From contig JAZQMT010000083.1 in assembly GCA_045543635.1 (NCBI GenBank), forward strand, positions 1 to 49,840: a DNA stretch of 49,840 nucleotides. The letters run 5' to 3'. The stretch comes from SIG578 sp045543635. Lineage in GTDB: Bacteria; Bacillota; Clostridia; Oscillospirales; Ruminococcaceae. Positions 40,153 to 48,537 of this stretch are shown here, in pieces. The notes below the pieces were generated by a model. The model was not told where the DNA came from. It did no database searches and saw only the letters and a program-made list of their open reading frames with translations. A program made the position numbers and the translations under genes. Position 1 is the first letter of the stretch. Each line of letters begins with the position of its first letter.

Positions 40153-40155
40153 CTA

Positions 40156-40184
40156 TTGACTTTTGAAAAAAATAGGAGTAAAAT
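40156..40184 (+). promoter_or_regulatory. Promoter of the aromatic operon
   Basis: TTGACT (40156-40161), a 17-base spacer and TAAAAT (40179-40184). Confidence 0.8.
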
Positions 40185-40217
40185 TTTTTTATTAAGTAAT
40201 TGAAAGGAGTGGGCAAA

Positions 40218-40286
40218 ATGTTCTTTTTTGCATATCGATACTATTTTATCAAGGGCTGCCCGCTTTCTTTTCAGTCGGAAAAGTAA
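40218..40286 (+). CDS. Aromatic leader peptide (Phe/Tyr-rich)
   Basis: A 22-codon frame with a strong ribosome binding site (GAAAGGAGTGGG) starts MFFFAYRYYF and contains five Phe and three Tyr, eight of 22 residues. Its stop codon lies in the loop of CGGAAAA/TTTTCCG (40276-40293). It precedes the Phe/Tyr biosynthetic operon, so it is best read as the sensor peptide of a ribosome-mediated attenuator, by analogy with pheL or trpL. The codons for residues 13-15 form part of the antiterminator. Confidence 0.85.
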   Translation: MFFFAYRYYFIKGCPLSFQSEK

Positions 40287-40367
40287 TTTTCCGCTAAAAT
40301 TAAGAGGACAGTCCGCAGCCGTTTATGCCGCTTTTTTATAAGTGGGATAGGTGGATGCGGTTTTTTT
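40254..40367 (+). promoter_or_regulatory. Attenuator: antiterminator and terminator of the aro operon
   Basis: GGCTGC (40254-40259, inside the leader frame) is complementary to GCAGCC (40315-40320). The overlapping segment CCGCA (40313-40317) instead pairs with TGCGG (40356-40360), with an additional CC/GG, followed by seven T. The two pairings exclude each other. A ribosome stalled in the early Phe/Tyr codons leaves GGCTGC free and favours read-through. A ribosome reaching the stop codon covers it and lets the terminator form. The terminator stem is modest, with a long loop; CCGC (40328-40331) is an alternative left arm. Confidence 0.7.
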
Positions 40368-40394
40368 ATTGAAATTTTTAACGGAGATGATAAA

Positions 40395-41579
40395 ATGATT
40401 TCTCAAGAAATGCTTGCACTCGGAAAAAAAAGCTCGGTCATAAGGGAGATTTTTGAGTATTCCAAAAAGAGAAAGCTTGAAATAGGAGACGAGAATGTTT
40501 TTGATTTCAGCCTCGGTAATCCCAGCATTCCCGCTCCCGCTGTTGTAACCGAAACCATGAGCCGATTCATGCAGGAAAAGGATGCTGTTTCTCTGCATGG
40601 CTACACCTCGGCACCGGGCGACCTAGATGTCCGCAAAACGATTGCCGAAAATATTAAAAAACGCTTTGGCTTTGAGGCTCAAACTGCTCTTATTTATATG
40701 ACCTGCGGAGCCGCCGCCTCGCTTACCATTACCCTTAAAGCCATCATTGAGGAAGGCGACGAGGTTATCTTACTGGCACCCTTTTTTCCGGAATATCAGG
40801 TTTTTGCTGCAAATACGGGAGCAAAAACACGCGTTGTTTTGGGAAAAGGCGAGCAGTTTGAAATAGATGCCGAGGCACTCGCTGCTGCGGTAAATGAAAA
40901 AACAAGAGCGATTATTGTAAACTCTCCCAATAATCCTACAGGGGCTGTTTTAAGTGAGGAAAGCATAAAAACACTCGCAGAGATATTAAATGCAAAGCAA
41001 AAACAATTCGGCACTGCGATCACCATTATTGCCGATGAGCCTTACCGTGAGCTTGTTTACGGTGATGTACAGGTCCCCTATATCCCTAACTACTATGACA
41101 ACACCGTTGTCTGCTATTCTTATAGTAAATCCCTTTCTCTTCCGGGCGAAAGAATAGGCTATATTTCGGTTTCTCCTAAAATGGAAAACGCAGGTGATGT
41201 TTTTGCGGCAGTTTGCGGAGCGGGCAGAAGCATGGGCTATGTTTGTGCTCCCAGCCTCTTACAGTACACTGCCGCCGCTTGTGACGGTGCAGAGCCCGAC
41301 ATCTCGGCTTATGATAAAAACCGCACACTTCTTTATGGGGAGCTTACTAAAATTGGTTATAGCGCCGTTCGTCCCGACGGGGCATTTTATCTCTTTGTAA
41401 AGTCTTTAGAACCGGATGCAAATGCATTTTGTGAGAGAGCAAAAAAATATGAGCTTCTGCTTGTTCCCAGTGATGATTTCGGAGTGAAAGGGTATGTCAG
41501 AATTGCTTATTGCGTTAGCTACGAGCAGATAGAGCGCTCAATCCCCTCCTTTCAGAAGCTTTATGAGGAATATAAATAA
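40395..41579 (+). CDS. Class I aminotransferase, probably aromatic
   Basis: This 394-residue fold-type-I PLP enzyme shows FDFSLGNPSIPAP, MTCGAAASLTITLKAI, IIVNSPNNPTGAVLSEE, IIADEPYRELVYG and CYSYSKSLSLPGERIGY with PLP lysine K245. It resembles aspartate/aromatic aminotransferases. As first enzyme gene of the aromatic operon it probably transaminates phenylpyruvate and 4-hydroxyphenylpyruvate. Substrate is inferred from context only. GGAGATGAT precedes the start, after the attenuator. Confidence 0.85.
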   Translation: MISQEMLALGKKSSVIREIFEYSKKRKLEIGDENVFDFSLGNPSIPAPAVVTETMSRFMQEKDAVSLHGYTSAPGDLDVRKTIAENIKKRFGFEAQTALIYMTCGAAASLTITLKAIIEEGDEVILLAPFFPEYQVFAANTGAKTRVVLGKGEQFEIDAEALAAAVNEKTRAIIVNSPNNPTGAVLSEESIKTLAEILNAKQKQFGTAITIIADEPYRELVYGDVQVPYIPNYYDNTVVCYSYSKSLSLPGERIGYISVSPKMENAGDVFAAVCGAGRSMGYVCAPSLLQYTAAACDGAEPDISAYDKNRTLLYGELTKIGYSAVRPDGAFYLFVKSLEPDANAFCERAKKYELLLVPSDDFGVKGYVRIAYCVSYEQIERSIPSFQKLYEEYK

Positions 41580-41590
41580 GGAGTACTGTT

Positions 41591-42679
41591 ATGACCGACT
41601 TAAAAGAGGCAAGGCAGATTATAAACGAGGCCGATAAAGGCATGGCGGAATTATTTAAAAAGAGAATGGACGCTGTCCGCCTTGTCGCAGCCTATAAAAA
41701 GGAGCATGGGCTTCCCATTGATGATTTAGCGCGTGAGGAAGAAATGATCGCGCGCAACTCGCAGCTTATTGAAGATGAGAATTACCGCTCCTATTATGTA
41801 AATTTTCTGCGCAATAATATTGAGCTTTCCAAGCAGCTCCAGCATAGGCTTCTGGACGGAATGAGAGTTGCTTACAGCGGAGCCCCCGGCGCGTTTGCCA
41901 ATATCGTTGCAGAGCGCATTTTCCCCGATGCCAAAGCTGTTGCCTATCCTGATTTTAAGGCAGCCTATAATGCTGCTCTTTCAGGTGAGTGCGATTGTGC
42001 AGTTTTGCCTATTGAAAACAGCTTTAATGGTGATGTCAGTAATGTTTTGGATCTTGCGTTCTTTGGCTCGCTTTATGTAAATGGAATATATGAGGCAGAA
42101 ATTATTCAAAATCTTTTGGCAGTCAAGGGTACAACGCTTGACGAGGTCAAAACCGTTATCAGTCATCCGCAGGCACTCGGCCAGTGTGCGGAGTTTATTG
42201 AAAAGCATGGCTTTGAAACAATAGAGGCTGTGAATACAGCGGTTGCTGCCAAACAGGTTGCTCAAATGGACAGACATGATGTTGCAGCCATCGGTTCTGC
42301 CGAAGCGGGTGAAAAGTTCGGGCTTAAAAAGCTTGCTGCTCATATTAATGAAAGCAACACAAACACCACCCGTTTTGCCGTTTTTTCAAGAGCACAGAGA
42401 ACGGCAAGCCCCTCAGATAATCGCTTTATCATGCTGTTTACGGTTAACAATGCCGCAGGCTCGCTGGGGCGTGCGATCTCTGTTATCGGAGAGCATGGAT
42501 TTAACCTGCTTGCCTTAAAAAGCCGCCCCACCAAAGAGCTTGTATGGGATTATTATTTTTATGCCGAGGGTGAGGGCAATATAAACAGTGAGCAGGGCAA
42601 AGCCATGCTTGAGGACTTAAAAGGCAGCTGCAGCAACTTAAAGATTGTCGGCAGTTTTGAAAAAGAGATCCGAATTTAA
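41591..42679 (+). CDS. pheA: Chorismate mutase / prephenate dehydratase
   Basis: This 362-residue bifunctional P-protein has chorismate mutase (about 1-88), prephenate dehydratase (about 90-270; AYSGAPGAFANIVAERIF, VLPIENSFNGDVSNVLDL, SHPQALGQC, and NTTRF, the essential TRF motif) and an ACT domain (about 275-355; NNAAGSLGRAISVIGEHGFNLLALKSRP), which normally senses Phe. Thus flux is controlled both at the leader peptide and allosterically. It is the only chorismate mutase seen here, so tyrosine synthesis presumably shares it. Confidence 0.93.
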   Translation: MTDLKEARQIINEADKGMAELFKKRMDAVRLVAAYKKEHGLPIDDLAREEEMIARNSQLIEDENYRSYYVNFLRNNIELSKQLQHRLLDGMRVAYSGAPGAFANIVAERIFPDAKAVAYPDFKAAYNAALSGECDCAVLPIENSFNGDVSNVLDLAFFGSLYVNGIYEAEIIQNLLAVKGTTLDEVKTVISHPQALGQCAEFIEKHGFETIEAVNTAVAAKQVAQMDRHDVAAIGSAEAGEKFGLKKLAAHINESNTNTTRFAVFSRAQRTASPSDNRFIMLFTVNNAAGSLGRAISVIGEHGFNLLALKSRPTKELVWDYYFYAEGEGNINSEQGKAMLEDLKGSCSNLKIVGSFEKEIRI

Positions 42680-42694
42680 GGAAGAAGGATTGGT

Positions 42695-43708
42695 ATGATA
42701 ATTCCCGTTAAAACCTCGCAGGGCTTTTATGATATTATTTTGGAGCGCGGCGCACTTTTAAGGGCGAAAGATTATTTAAATCTTGACAGAAAGGTGCTTG
42801 TCGTAACCGATAGCGGTGTTCCGAGTGAATATGCACAGGCGATAGCTGCTGTATCAAAAAAGCCCACGGTTGTAACGATAAAAGAGGGCGAGCCCTCTAA
42901 ACAGATGGACAGCCTTAAAATCTTGCTTGAAGCGCTTGTTAAAAATGATTTTACCCGTACCGACTGTGTTGTTGCCGTCGGCGGCGGAGTGGTAGGAGAT
43001 CTTTCGGGCTTTGCTGCCAGCATTTTTATGCGCGGTATTGATTTTTATAATATCCCCACAACCGTGCTTTCGCAGGTGGACTCATCAATCGGCGGCAAGA
43101 CTGCTATTGATTTTATGGGAATTAAAAATATTGTCGGCGCTTTTTATCCGCCGAAAAGAGTTATCATAGATGCGGACACGCTGAAAACTTTACCTGCACG
43201 CCAAATCTCAAATGGGCTTGCCGAAGCGGTTAAGATGGCGGCAACCAGTGACAGTAAGCTTTTTGAGATATTTGAAAAGGGCGATGCTCTTAAAAATATT
43301 GACACCGTTATCGAGCGTTCCTTGCGTGTAAAAAAACAGGTGGTTGAAGAGGATGAGCACGAATCAGGGCTTCGCAAAATTTTAAACTTCGGACACACAC
43401 TGGCGCATGCAGTTGAAAGCACCTATGCAATGAAAGAGCTTTATCATGGTGAGTGTGTAAGCCTCGGGATGTTACCTATGTGCAGTGAACAGGTTAAACA
43501 AAGGCTTTTGCCTGTTTTAAGAAAATTAAATCTTCCTACCGAAATTTCAGCAGATGCACAGGCACTTATTGAGGCGTGCCGCCACGATAAGAAAACAGCA
43601 GGAGACGATATAACTGTTGTGTTGGTACACGAGATAGGCTCATTTGAGCTAAAGAAAATGCCATTTACAGAGCTTGAAGATAGAATTAGGCAGGTGATAG
43701 GGAAATGA
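42695..43708 (+). CDS. aroB: 3-dehydroquinate synthase
   Basis: This 337-residue NAD- and metal-dependent enzyme turns DAHP into 3-dehydroquinate. Motifs are VVAVGGGVVGDLSGFAASIFMRGIDFYNIPTTVLSQVDSSIGGKTAID, LNFGHTLAHAVE and HGECVSLGML with metal ligands. Spacing to pheA is 15 bases and it overlaps aroC by four. Confidence 0.95.
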   Translation: MIIPVKTSQGFYDIILERGALLRAKDYLNLDRKVLVVTDSGVPSEYAQAIAAVSKKPTVVTIKEGEPSKQMDSLKILLEALVKNDFTRTDCVVAVGGGVVGDLSGFAASIFMRGIDFYNIPTTVLSQVDSSIGGKTAIDFMGIKNIVGAFYPPKRVIIDADTLKTLPARQISNGLAEAVKMAATSDSKLFEIFEKGDALKNIDTVIERSLRVKKQVVEEDEHESGLRKILNFGHTLAHAVESTYAMKELYHGECVSLGMLPMCSEQVKQRLLPVLRKLNLPTEISADAQALIEACRHDKKTAGDDITVVLVHEIGSFELKKMPFTELEDRIRQVIGK

Positions 43709-44799
43709 AAAATACATTTGGAAATCATGTATCGGTAACTATTTTCGGCGAGAGCCACGGCATGGGTATCGGTGCTGTTTTAGATGGTATTTCCCCCGGA
43801 ATTGAGGTAAATGAAGAGTATATCAAAGAGATCCTTTCTCTGCGCCGCCCTGGCGGTGCAATTTCAACCGCACGCCGGGAAATGGACGAATTTGTTATTC
43901 AAAGCGGCGTTTTTGAGGGCAAAACAACCGGAACCCCCATCTGTATTACCATTCCAAATTCTGACACCCGCTCCAAAGATTACAGCAGCATGAAATCAAC
44001 AGTACGCCCCTCCCATGCTGATTACACCGCCCAGTGTAAGTATCATGGATTTCAAGATTATCGCGGCGGCGGACATTTCAGCGGAAGAATAACTGCGGCA
44101 GTTTGCGCCGCGGGTGCCATTCTCATGTCGGCACTTTCTAAAAAAGGCATTTTAATAGGCACACATATAAAGAAATCCGGCGGTGTCTGTGACCGCGATT
44201 TTGAAAATTACACAGAAGATATGAAAAAACTCTCTCAAACTCCGTTTGCCGTTTTAGATGAGGCGGCAGGAGAAAAAATGCAGGAACATATAATGGCTGC
44301 TAAAGGTGAGGGAGATAGTCTCGGCGGTGTTTTGGAAACTGCTGTTATCGGTTTAGATGCCGGACTCGGGGAGCCGTTTTTCGATAGTGTTGAAAGCATG
44401 ATTTCCCATGCAATGTTCTCTATTCCCGGAGTGAAGGGAGTTGAGTTCGGAGCGGGCTTTGCGCTCTCCGATATGAAAGGCTCACAGGCAAATGACGCGC
44501 TTTGTATACAAAACGGAGGCGTTAAAACCCTTTCCAATAACAGCGGCGGCATTAACGGTGGTATTACCAACGGAATGCCCATTGTTTTCCGTTGTGCTGT
44601 TCGCCCCACTCCCACACTTTCCAAGCAACAGCAGACAATAGATTTTGAAAAGCTTGAGGATACCACACTCGCGGCAGGCGGCAGACACGACCCTTGCATC
44701 GTTCACAGAGCGAGAATTGTTGTAGATGCGTTGGCGGCTATCGTACTTGCTGATATATTAGCGGGGCGTTACGGAACAGATTGGTTGGGTGCAGAATGA
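43705..44799 (+). CDS. aroC: Chorismate synthase
   Basis: This 364-residue FMN-dependent enzyme produces chorismate from EPSP. The family start FGNHVSVTIFGESHG, RRPGGAISTARRE, RPSHADYTAQCKYHGFQDYRGGGHFSGR, SNNSGGINGGITNGMP and GGRHDPCIVHRA are all present. The N-terminus lies inside aroB and the end overlaps aroE by four bases. Confidence 0.95.
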   Translation: MKNTFGNHVSVTIFGESHGMGIGAVLDGISPGIEVNEEYIKEILSLRRPGGAISTARREMDEFVIQSGVFEGKTTGTPICITIPNSDTRSKDYSSMKSTVRPSHADYTAQCKYHGFQDYRGGGHFSGRITAAVCAAGAILMSALSKKGILIGTHIKKSGGVCDRDFENYTEDMKKLSQTPFAVLDEAAGEKMQEHIMAAKGEGDSLGGVLETAVIGLDAGLGEPFFDSVESMISHAMFSIPGVKGVEFGAGFALSDMKGSQANDALCIQNGGVKTLSNNSGGINGGITNGMPIVFRCAVRPTPTLSKQQQTIDFEKLEDTTLAAGGRHDPCIVHRARIVVDALAAIVLADILAGRYGTDWLGAE

Positions 44800-46049
44800 T
44801 TTACGGTTGTATCGGAGAAAAATTAGGCCATAGCTTTTCCAAGGATATTCATAACAGACTTTTTGATTATGATTATGAGCTTTGCGAAATTCCCAAAGGC
44901 GAGCTTGATGCCTTTATGAAAAAACGCCCTTTTCGCGCTATCAATGTTACCATTCCGTATAAACTGGATGTAATACCGCATCTTTATGAAATAAGCCAAA
45001 TTGCAAAAAAGATAGGCGCGGTCAACACCATTGTAAACAGAGATGGCAAGCTTTATGGTTATAACACGGATTTTTCAGGGCTGTGCGCGTTGATAAAAAG
45101 AAACGGAATTGAGATACAAGCAAAAAAGGTGCTTGTTCTCGGCAGCGGCGGCACCTCTAAAACTGCGCTCGCAGTTGCGGAGCATTTGGGCGCGCGGGAA
45201 GTATATAAGGTTTCACGCTCTGAGCGCGAGGGCTGTATCACCTATGAAACCGCCCTCAGGGAGCATAGCGATGCTGAAATAATTTTAAATACTACTCCTT
45301 GCGGTATGTACCCGAATATCGGGGACTCCGCCGTGGATGTAAATGATTTCCCAAACCTTTGCGGCGTTGTCGATGCGGTCTACAATCCGCTTCGCAGTAA
45401 ACTTGTTTGCGATGCCAGAAAAAAAGGTATTTTGGCTGTCGGCGGGCTTTATATGCTGGTTGCACAGGCAGCATATGCTGCCGAAAAATTTGTGGGACAG
45501 AGCGTTGCTGAGGAAAAAATTGAGACAGTTTATAAGAGCCTTGTTTTAGAAAAGCAAAATATTGTTCTTATCGGAATGCCCGGTTGCGGCAAATCGACGA
45601 TCGGCAAGCTCCTTGCACAGGAGCTTAATATGGAGTTTGTTGACAGTGACGAGGAAATTGTTAAGAAAACCGGAAAAACCATCCCTGAAATTTTTAAAAG
45701 CTGCGGCGAAAGCGGTTTTAGAGAAATAGAAAGCCGGATTATTTATGAGCTTTCTAAAAAACAGCACGCCGTTATTGCAACGGGTGGCGGAGCTGTTTTA
45801 AACCGCCGAAATACCGAGCTTCTTTGGGGAAACGGCAGAATATATTTTATCGACCGTCCGCTTTCTTCGATTGTTGCAACCAGTGACCGCCCGCTTTCGA
45901 GCAACCGTGAGGACTTAGAGCGCCGCTACCATGAGCGATATAATATTTATTGTGAGAGTTGTCACTGTCATATAAAAGCATGTGATGATGCAAAGGAAAA
46001 TACACAAAAAATAAAAGAGGATTTTCAAAATGAAGCTACTTGTGATTAA
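44796..46049 (+). CDS. aroE-aroK: Shikimate dehydrogenase-shikimate kinase fusion
   Basis: This 417-residue bifunctional protein performs two consecutive steps. Residues about 1-250 are AroE: GEKLGHSFSKDIHN, the INVTIPYK catalytic Lys segment, GAVNTIV, GYNTDFSG and NADP loop VLGSGGTSKTA. Residues about 255-417 are AroK: GMPGCGKSTIGK P-loop, DSDEEIVKKTGKTIPEIF, the FREIES shikimate Arg and ATGGGAVL. ATG 44796, overlapping the aroC stop as ATGA, is preferred over TTG 44781, although neither has a strong ribosome binding site. Separate enzymes are usual; this fusion occurs in some Clostridia. Confidence 0.93.
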   Translation: MIYGCIGEKLGHSFSKDIHNRLFDYDYELCEIPKGELDAFMKKRPFRAINVTIPYKLDVIPHLYEISQIAKKIGAVNTIVNRDGKLYGYNTDFSGLCALIKRNGIEIQAKKVLVLGSGGTSKTALAVAEHLGAREVYKVSRSEREGCITYETALREHSDAEIILNTTPCGMYPNIGDSAVDVNDFPNLCGVVDAVYNPLRSKLVCDARKKGILAVGGLYMLVAQAAYAAEKFVGQSVAEEKIETVYKSLVLEKQNIVLIGMPGCGKSTIGKLLAQELNMEFVDSDEEIVKKTGKTIPEIFKSCGESGFREIESRIIYELSKKQHAVIATGGGAVLNRRNTELLWGNGRIYFIDRPLSSIVATSDRPLSSNREDLERRYHERYNIYCESCHCHIKACDDAKENTQKIKEDFQNEATCD

Positions 46050-46485
46050 CGGTCCCAACTTAAATATGCTTGGCATCCGCGAACCGCAAATCTACGGCAG
46101 TGAAACCTATGCAGATTTATGCAAACTCATAAATAAGCATGCCGAGAAAAAAGGATATGAGGTTGAGATTTATCAGTCCAATCATGAAGGAGACCTTGTT
46201 GACAAAATTCAAGGTGCCTACAATAAAAAGGATGGTATTGTTATAAATCCTGCTGCTTATACTCACACAAGTGTAGCACTGCTTGATGCACTTAAAGCTG
46301 TTGGACTGCCGGCAATTGAGGTCCATATCTCGGATGTTTCCAAAAGAGAGGTTTTTCGGCAGATTAGCTTTGTCAGAAGTTACTGTTTGAAAACCATTGC
46401 GGGCCATGGATTTTTAGGCTATCTTGAGGCGATGGATATTTTAGCCCAAAAGAACGGGGAAGATCAGAATGAAGGTTGTCATTAA
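46030..46485 (+). CDS. aroQ: 3-dehydroquinate dehydratase, type II
   Basis: This 151-residue dodecameric-type dehydroquinase shows LLVINGPNLNMLGIREPQIYG with the catalytic Tyr, YQSNHEGDLVDKIQ, INPAAYTHTSVALLDAL and EVHISDVSKRE. It overlaps the aroE-aroK gene by 20 bases and aroA by 17, with AGAGGAT as ribosome binding site. Confidence 0.95.
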   Translation: MKLLVINGPNLNMLGIREPQIYGSETYADLCKLINKHAEKKGYEVEIYQSNHEGDLVDKIQGAYNKKDGIVINPAAYTHTSVALLDALKAVGLPAIEVHISDVSKREVFRQISFVRSYCLKTIAGHGFLGYLEAMDILAQKNGEDQNEGCH

Positions 46486-47677
46486 AAAGTCCCGAGCAAG
46501 CGGCTACGTTTGTGCACCGCCTTCCAAAAGCATGGCGCACAGAGCGCTTATCTGCGGTGCCCTTTCGGGACAAAGTGAGATTTTAAACCTCGCACCCTCC
46601 AAGGATATAACGGCTACGTTAGGCTGTTTAGAGGCACTTGGAGCAAAAATCGACAAAATACAAAACGGTATAAAAATAGGCGGGCTTGATATAGGTAACC
46701 CAAGCAAAAATGCTGTCCTTTTTTGTAATGAAAGCGGCAGCACACTGCGATTTCTTATTCCGCTTTGCATGCTGTCGGGCGAAAAAATCACCCTGACGGG
46801 AAGTGAAAGGCTTTTTCAGCGTCCGCTCACCGTTTACGAGGAAATAAGTAAAAATCATGGGATTTTCTTTGAAAAAACCAAAAACAGCGTTACCGTTTGC
46901 GGAAAGCTTAAAGCCGGAGATTACAGAGTCGCCGGAGATATATCAAGCCAATTTATTTCGGGGCTGATGTTTGCGCTTCCGCTCCTTGCTCATGACAGTA
47001 CCATTGAGGTAACGGGGAAGTTTGAGAGTGCTTCATATATTGATTTGACTGTCAGCGCACTTTCGGAGTTTGGTATTGCAATTAAAAGAGAAAAAAATAC
47101 ATTCTATATTGAAGGAAATCAGCGATACCGAAACAGTAGATATACTGTTGAGGGTGACTGCTCCAACGCTGCATTTTTAGAGGGCTTTAACCTTCTGGGC
47201 GGGCAGGTCACAGTTTCAGGGTTAAATTCTAAAACACTGCAGGGAGATAGCGTTTACCGCGATATTTATAAAGAATTGGTTTCAGGAAATCGGCAGTTTG
47301 ACCTTTCGGATTGCCCTGATTTAGCGCCCGTGCTGTTTGCACTTGCTGCTGCAAACGGCGGTGCTCATTTTACAGGGACAGCAAGGCTTCGCATCAAGGA
47401 AAGTGACCGTGCCTGTGCTATGCAAAAAGAGCTTGCCAAGCTTGGTATAAAGGTTTTGGTGGAGGAAAATGAGGTTTGGGTTTTGGGCGGCGAGCTGAAA
47501 GCTCCTACAGAGCCGATTTGTTCGCACAATGACCATCGAATCGTTATGGCACTTTCGCTGCTGCTCACTAAAACAGGAGGAACCATCCTCGGTGCCGAGG
47601 CGGTCAGCAAAAGCTACCCCGACTTTTTTGATGTTCTAAAATCTTTAAAGATTGGAATGGATATTTATGATCATTGA
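46469..47677 (+). CDS. aroA: EPSP synthase
   Basis: This 402-residue enzyme makes 5-enolpyruvylshikimate 3-phosphate. PPSKSMAHRALICGAL, NESGSTLRFLIPL, SSQFISGLMFALP, GDCSNAAFLEGF, RIKESDRACAM and SHNDHRIVMAL mark shikimate phosphate and PEP sites. The segment NESGSTLRF rather than GNAGTAMRP suggests a class II-type EPSP synthase, a group often less glyphosate-sensitive; this is inferred from family patterns only. Confidence 0.93.
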   Translation: MKVVIKKSRASGYVCAPPSKSMAHRALICGALSGQSEILNLAPSKDITATLGCLEALGAKIDKIQNGIKIGGLDIGNPSKNAVLFCNESGSTLRFLIPLCMLSGEKITLTGSERLFQRPLTVYEEISKNHGIFFEKTKNSVTVCGKLKAGDYRVAGDISSQFISGLMFALPLLAHDSTIEVTGKFESASYIDLTVSALSEFGIAIKREKNTFYIEGNQRYRNSRYTVEGDCSNAAFLEGFNLLGGQVTVSGLNSKTLQGDSVYRDIYKELVSGNRQFDLSDCPDLAPVLFALAAANGGAHFTGTARLRIKESDRACAMQKELAKLGIKVLVEENEVWVLGGELKAPTEPICSHNDHRIVMALSLLLTKTGGTILGAEAVSKSYPDFFDVLKSLKIGMDIYDH

Positions 47678-48530
47678 TTCTTCTAAAAAAATTCTTATTA
47701 TCGGTCTGGGGCTTCTCGGCGGAAGCTATGGAATGGCATTGCGCCGCAAAGGTTATCATGTTTCGGCAATAACACTCGATCAGGAATCGATTGATTACGC
47801 TTTGGAGCATAATATTATAAGCCAAGGAACTACAAAGGTAGACCCCCAGCTTATTGCCTCTGCTGATATAATCGTTTTTGCGCTTTATCCCCATGTATTT
47901 CTTGATTGGGTGCGCCAAAACGGACACCTTATCCAAAAGGGGACGATTGTCACCGATGTAACAGGTGTCAAGGGCTGTGTGGTTTATGATATTCAGAAAA
48001 TGCTGCCCGAGGGTGTTGAGTTTATTGCAGCACACCCCATGGCAGGTAGAGAAGTTTTCGGTGTGAAAAACAGTGATGACAGTATCTTTCAGGGCGCTAA
48101 CTATATTGTTGTTCCTACCGAAAAGAACACCTATTCCGCAATTGAGCTTTGTAAAAGTCTTGGTCAGGAGCTGGGGTTCTCGGATGTCTCGGTACTGCCG
48201 CCTGAGCGACACGATGAAATGATAGCATTTCTTTCCCAGCTTACGCACTGTATTGCCGTTGCGCTCATGTGTGCCTCTGATGACCCTAATCTTGAGCGTT
48301 ATACAGGAGACTCTTTCAGGGATTTAACAAGAATTGCAAACATTAATGATAAAATGTGGAGCGAGCTGTTTTTATCCAACCGCGAAACACTGCTTTCTCA
48401 GATGGATAGCTATCGCGCAACATTTGAGCGGCTTTATAACACCATTAAAACAGGTGACCGTGAAGAAATGCGAAGTATGATGAGAATTTCCTCCGAGCGC
48501 CGCCGAAATTTTGATAAAAAGAAGGTTTAA
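47667..48530 (+). CDS. tyrA: Prephenate dehydrogenase
   Basis: This 287-residue NAD-dependent enzyme makes 4-hydroxyphenylpyruvate. It begins ILIIGLGLLGGSYGMAL (Rossmann loop) and has ADIIVFALYPH, TDVTGVKG, AAHPMAGRE, the QLTHCIAVALM segment and SFRDLTRIA. It lacks a chorismate mutase domain and a C-terminal ACT domain. ATG 47667 lies 11 bases inside aroA. The upstream TTG 47652 is less convincing. Confidence 0.9.
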   Translation: MIIDSSKKILIIGLGLLGGSYGMALRRKGYHVSAITLDQESIDYALEHNIISQGTTKVDPQLIASADIIVFALYPHVFLDWVRQNGHLIQKGTIVTDVTGVKGCVVYDIQKMLPEGVEFIAAHPMAGREVFGVKNSDDSIFQGANYIVVPTEKNTYSAIELCKSLGQELGFSDVSVLPPERHDEMIAFLSQLTHCIAVALMCASDDPNLERYTGDSFRDLTRIANINDKMWSELFLSNRETLLSQMDSYRATFERLYNTIKTGDREEMRSMMRISSERRRNFDKKKV

Positions 48531-48537
48531 AACTCCT

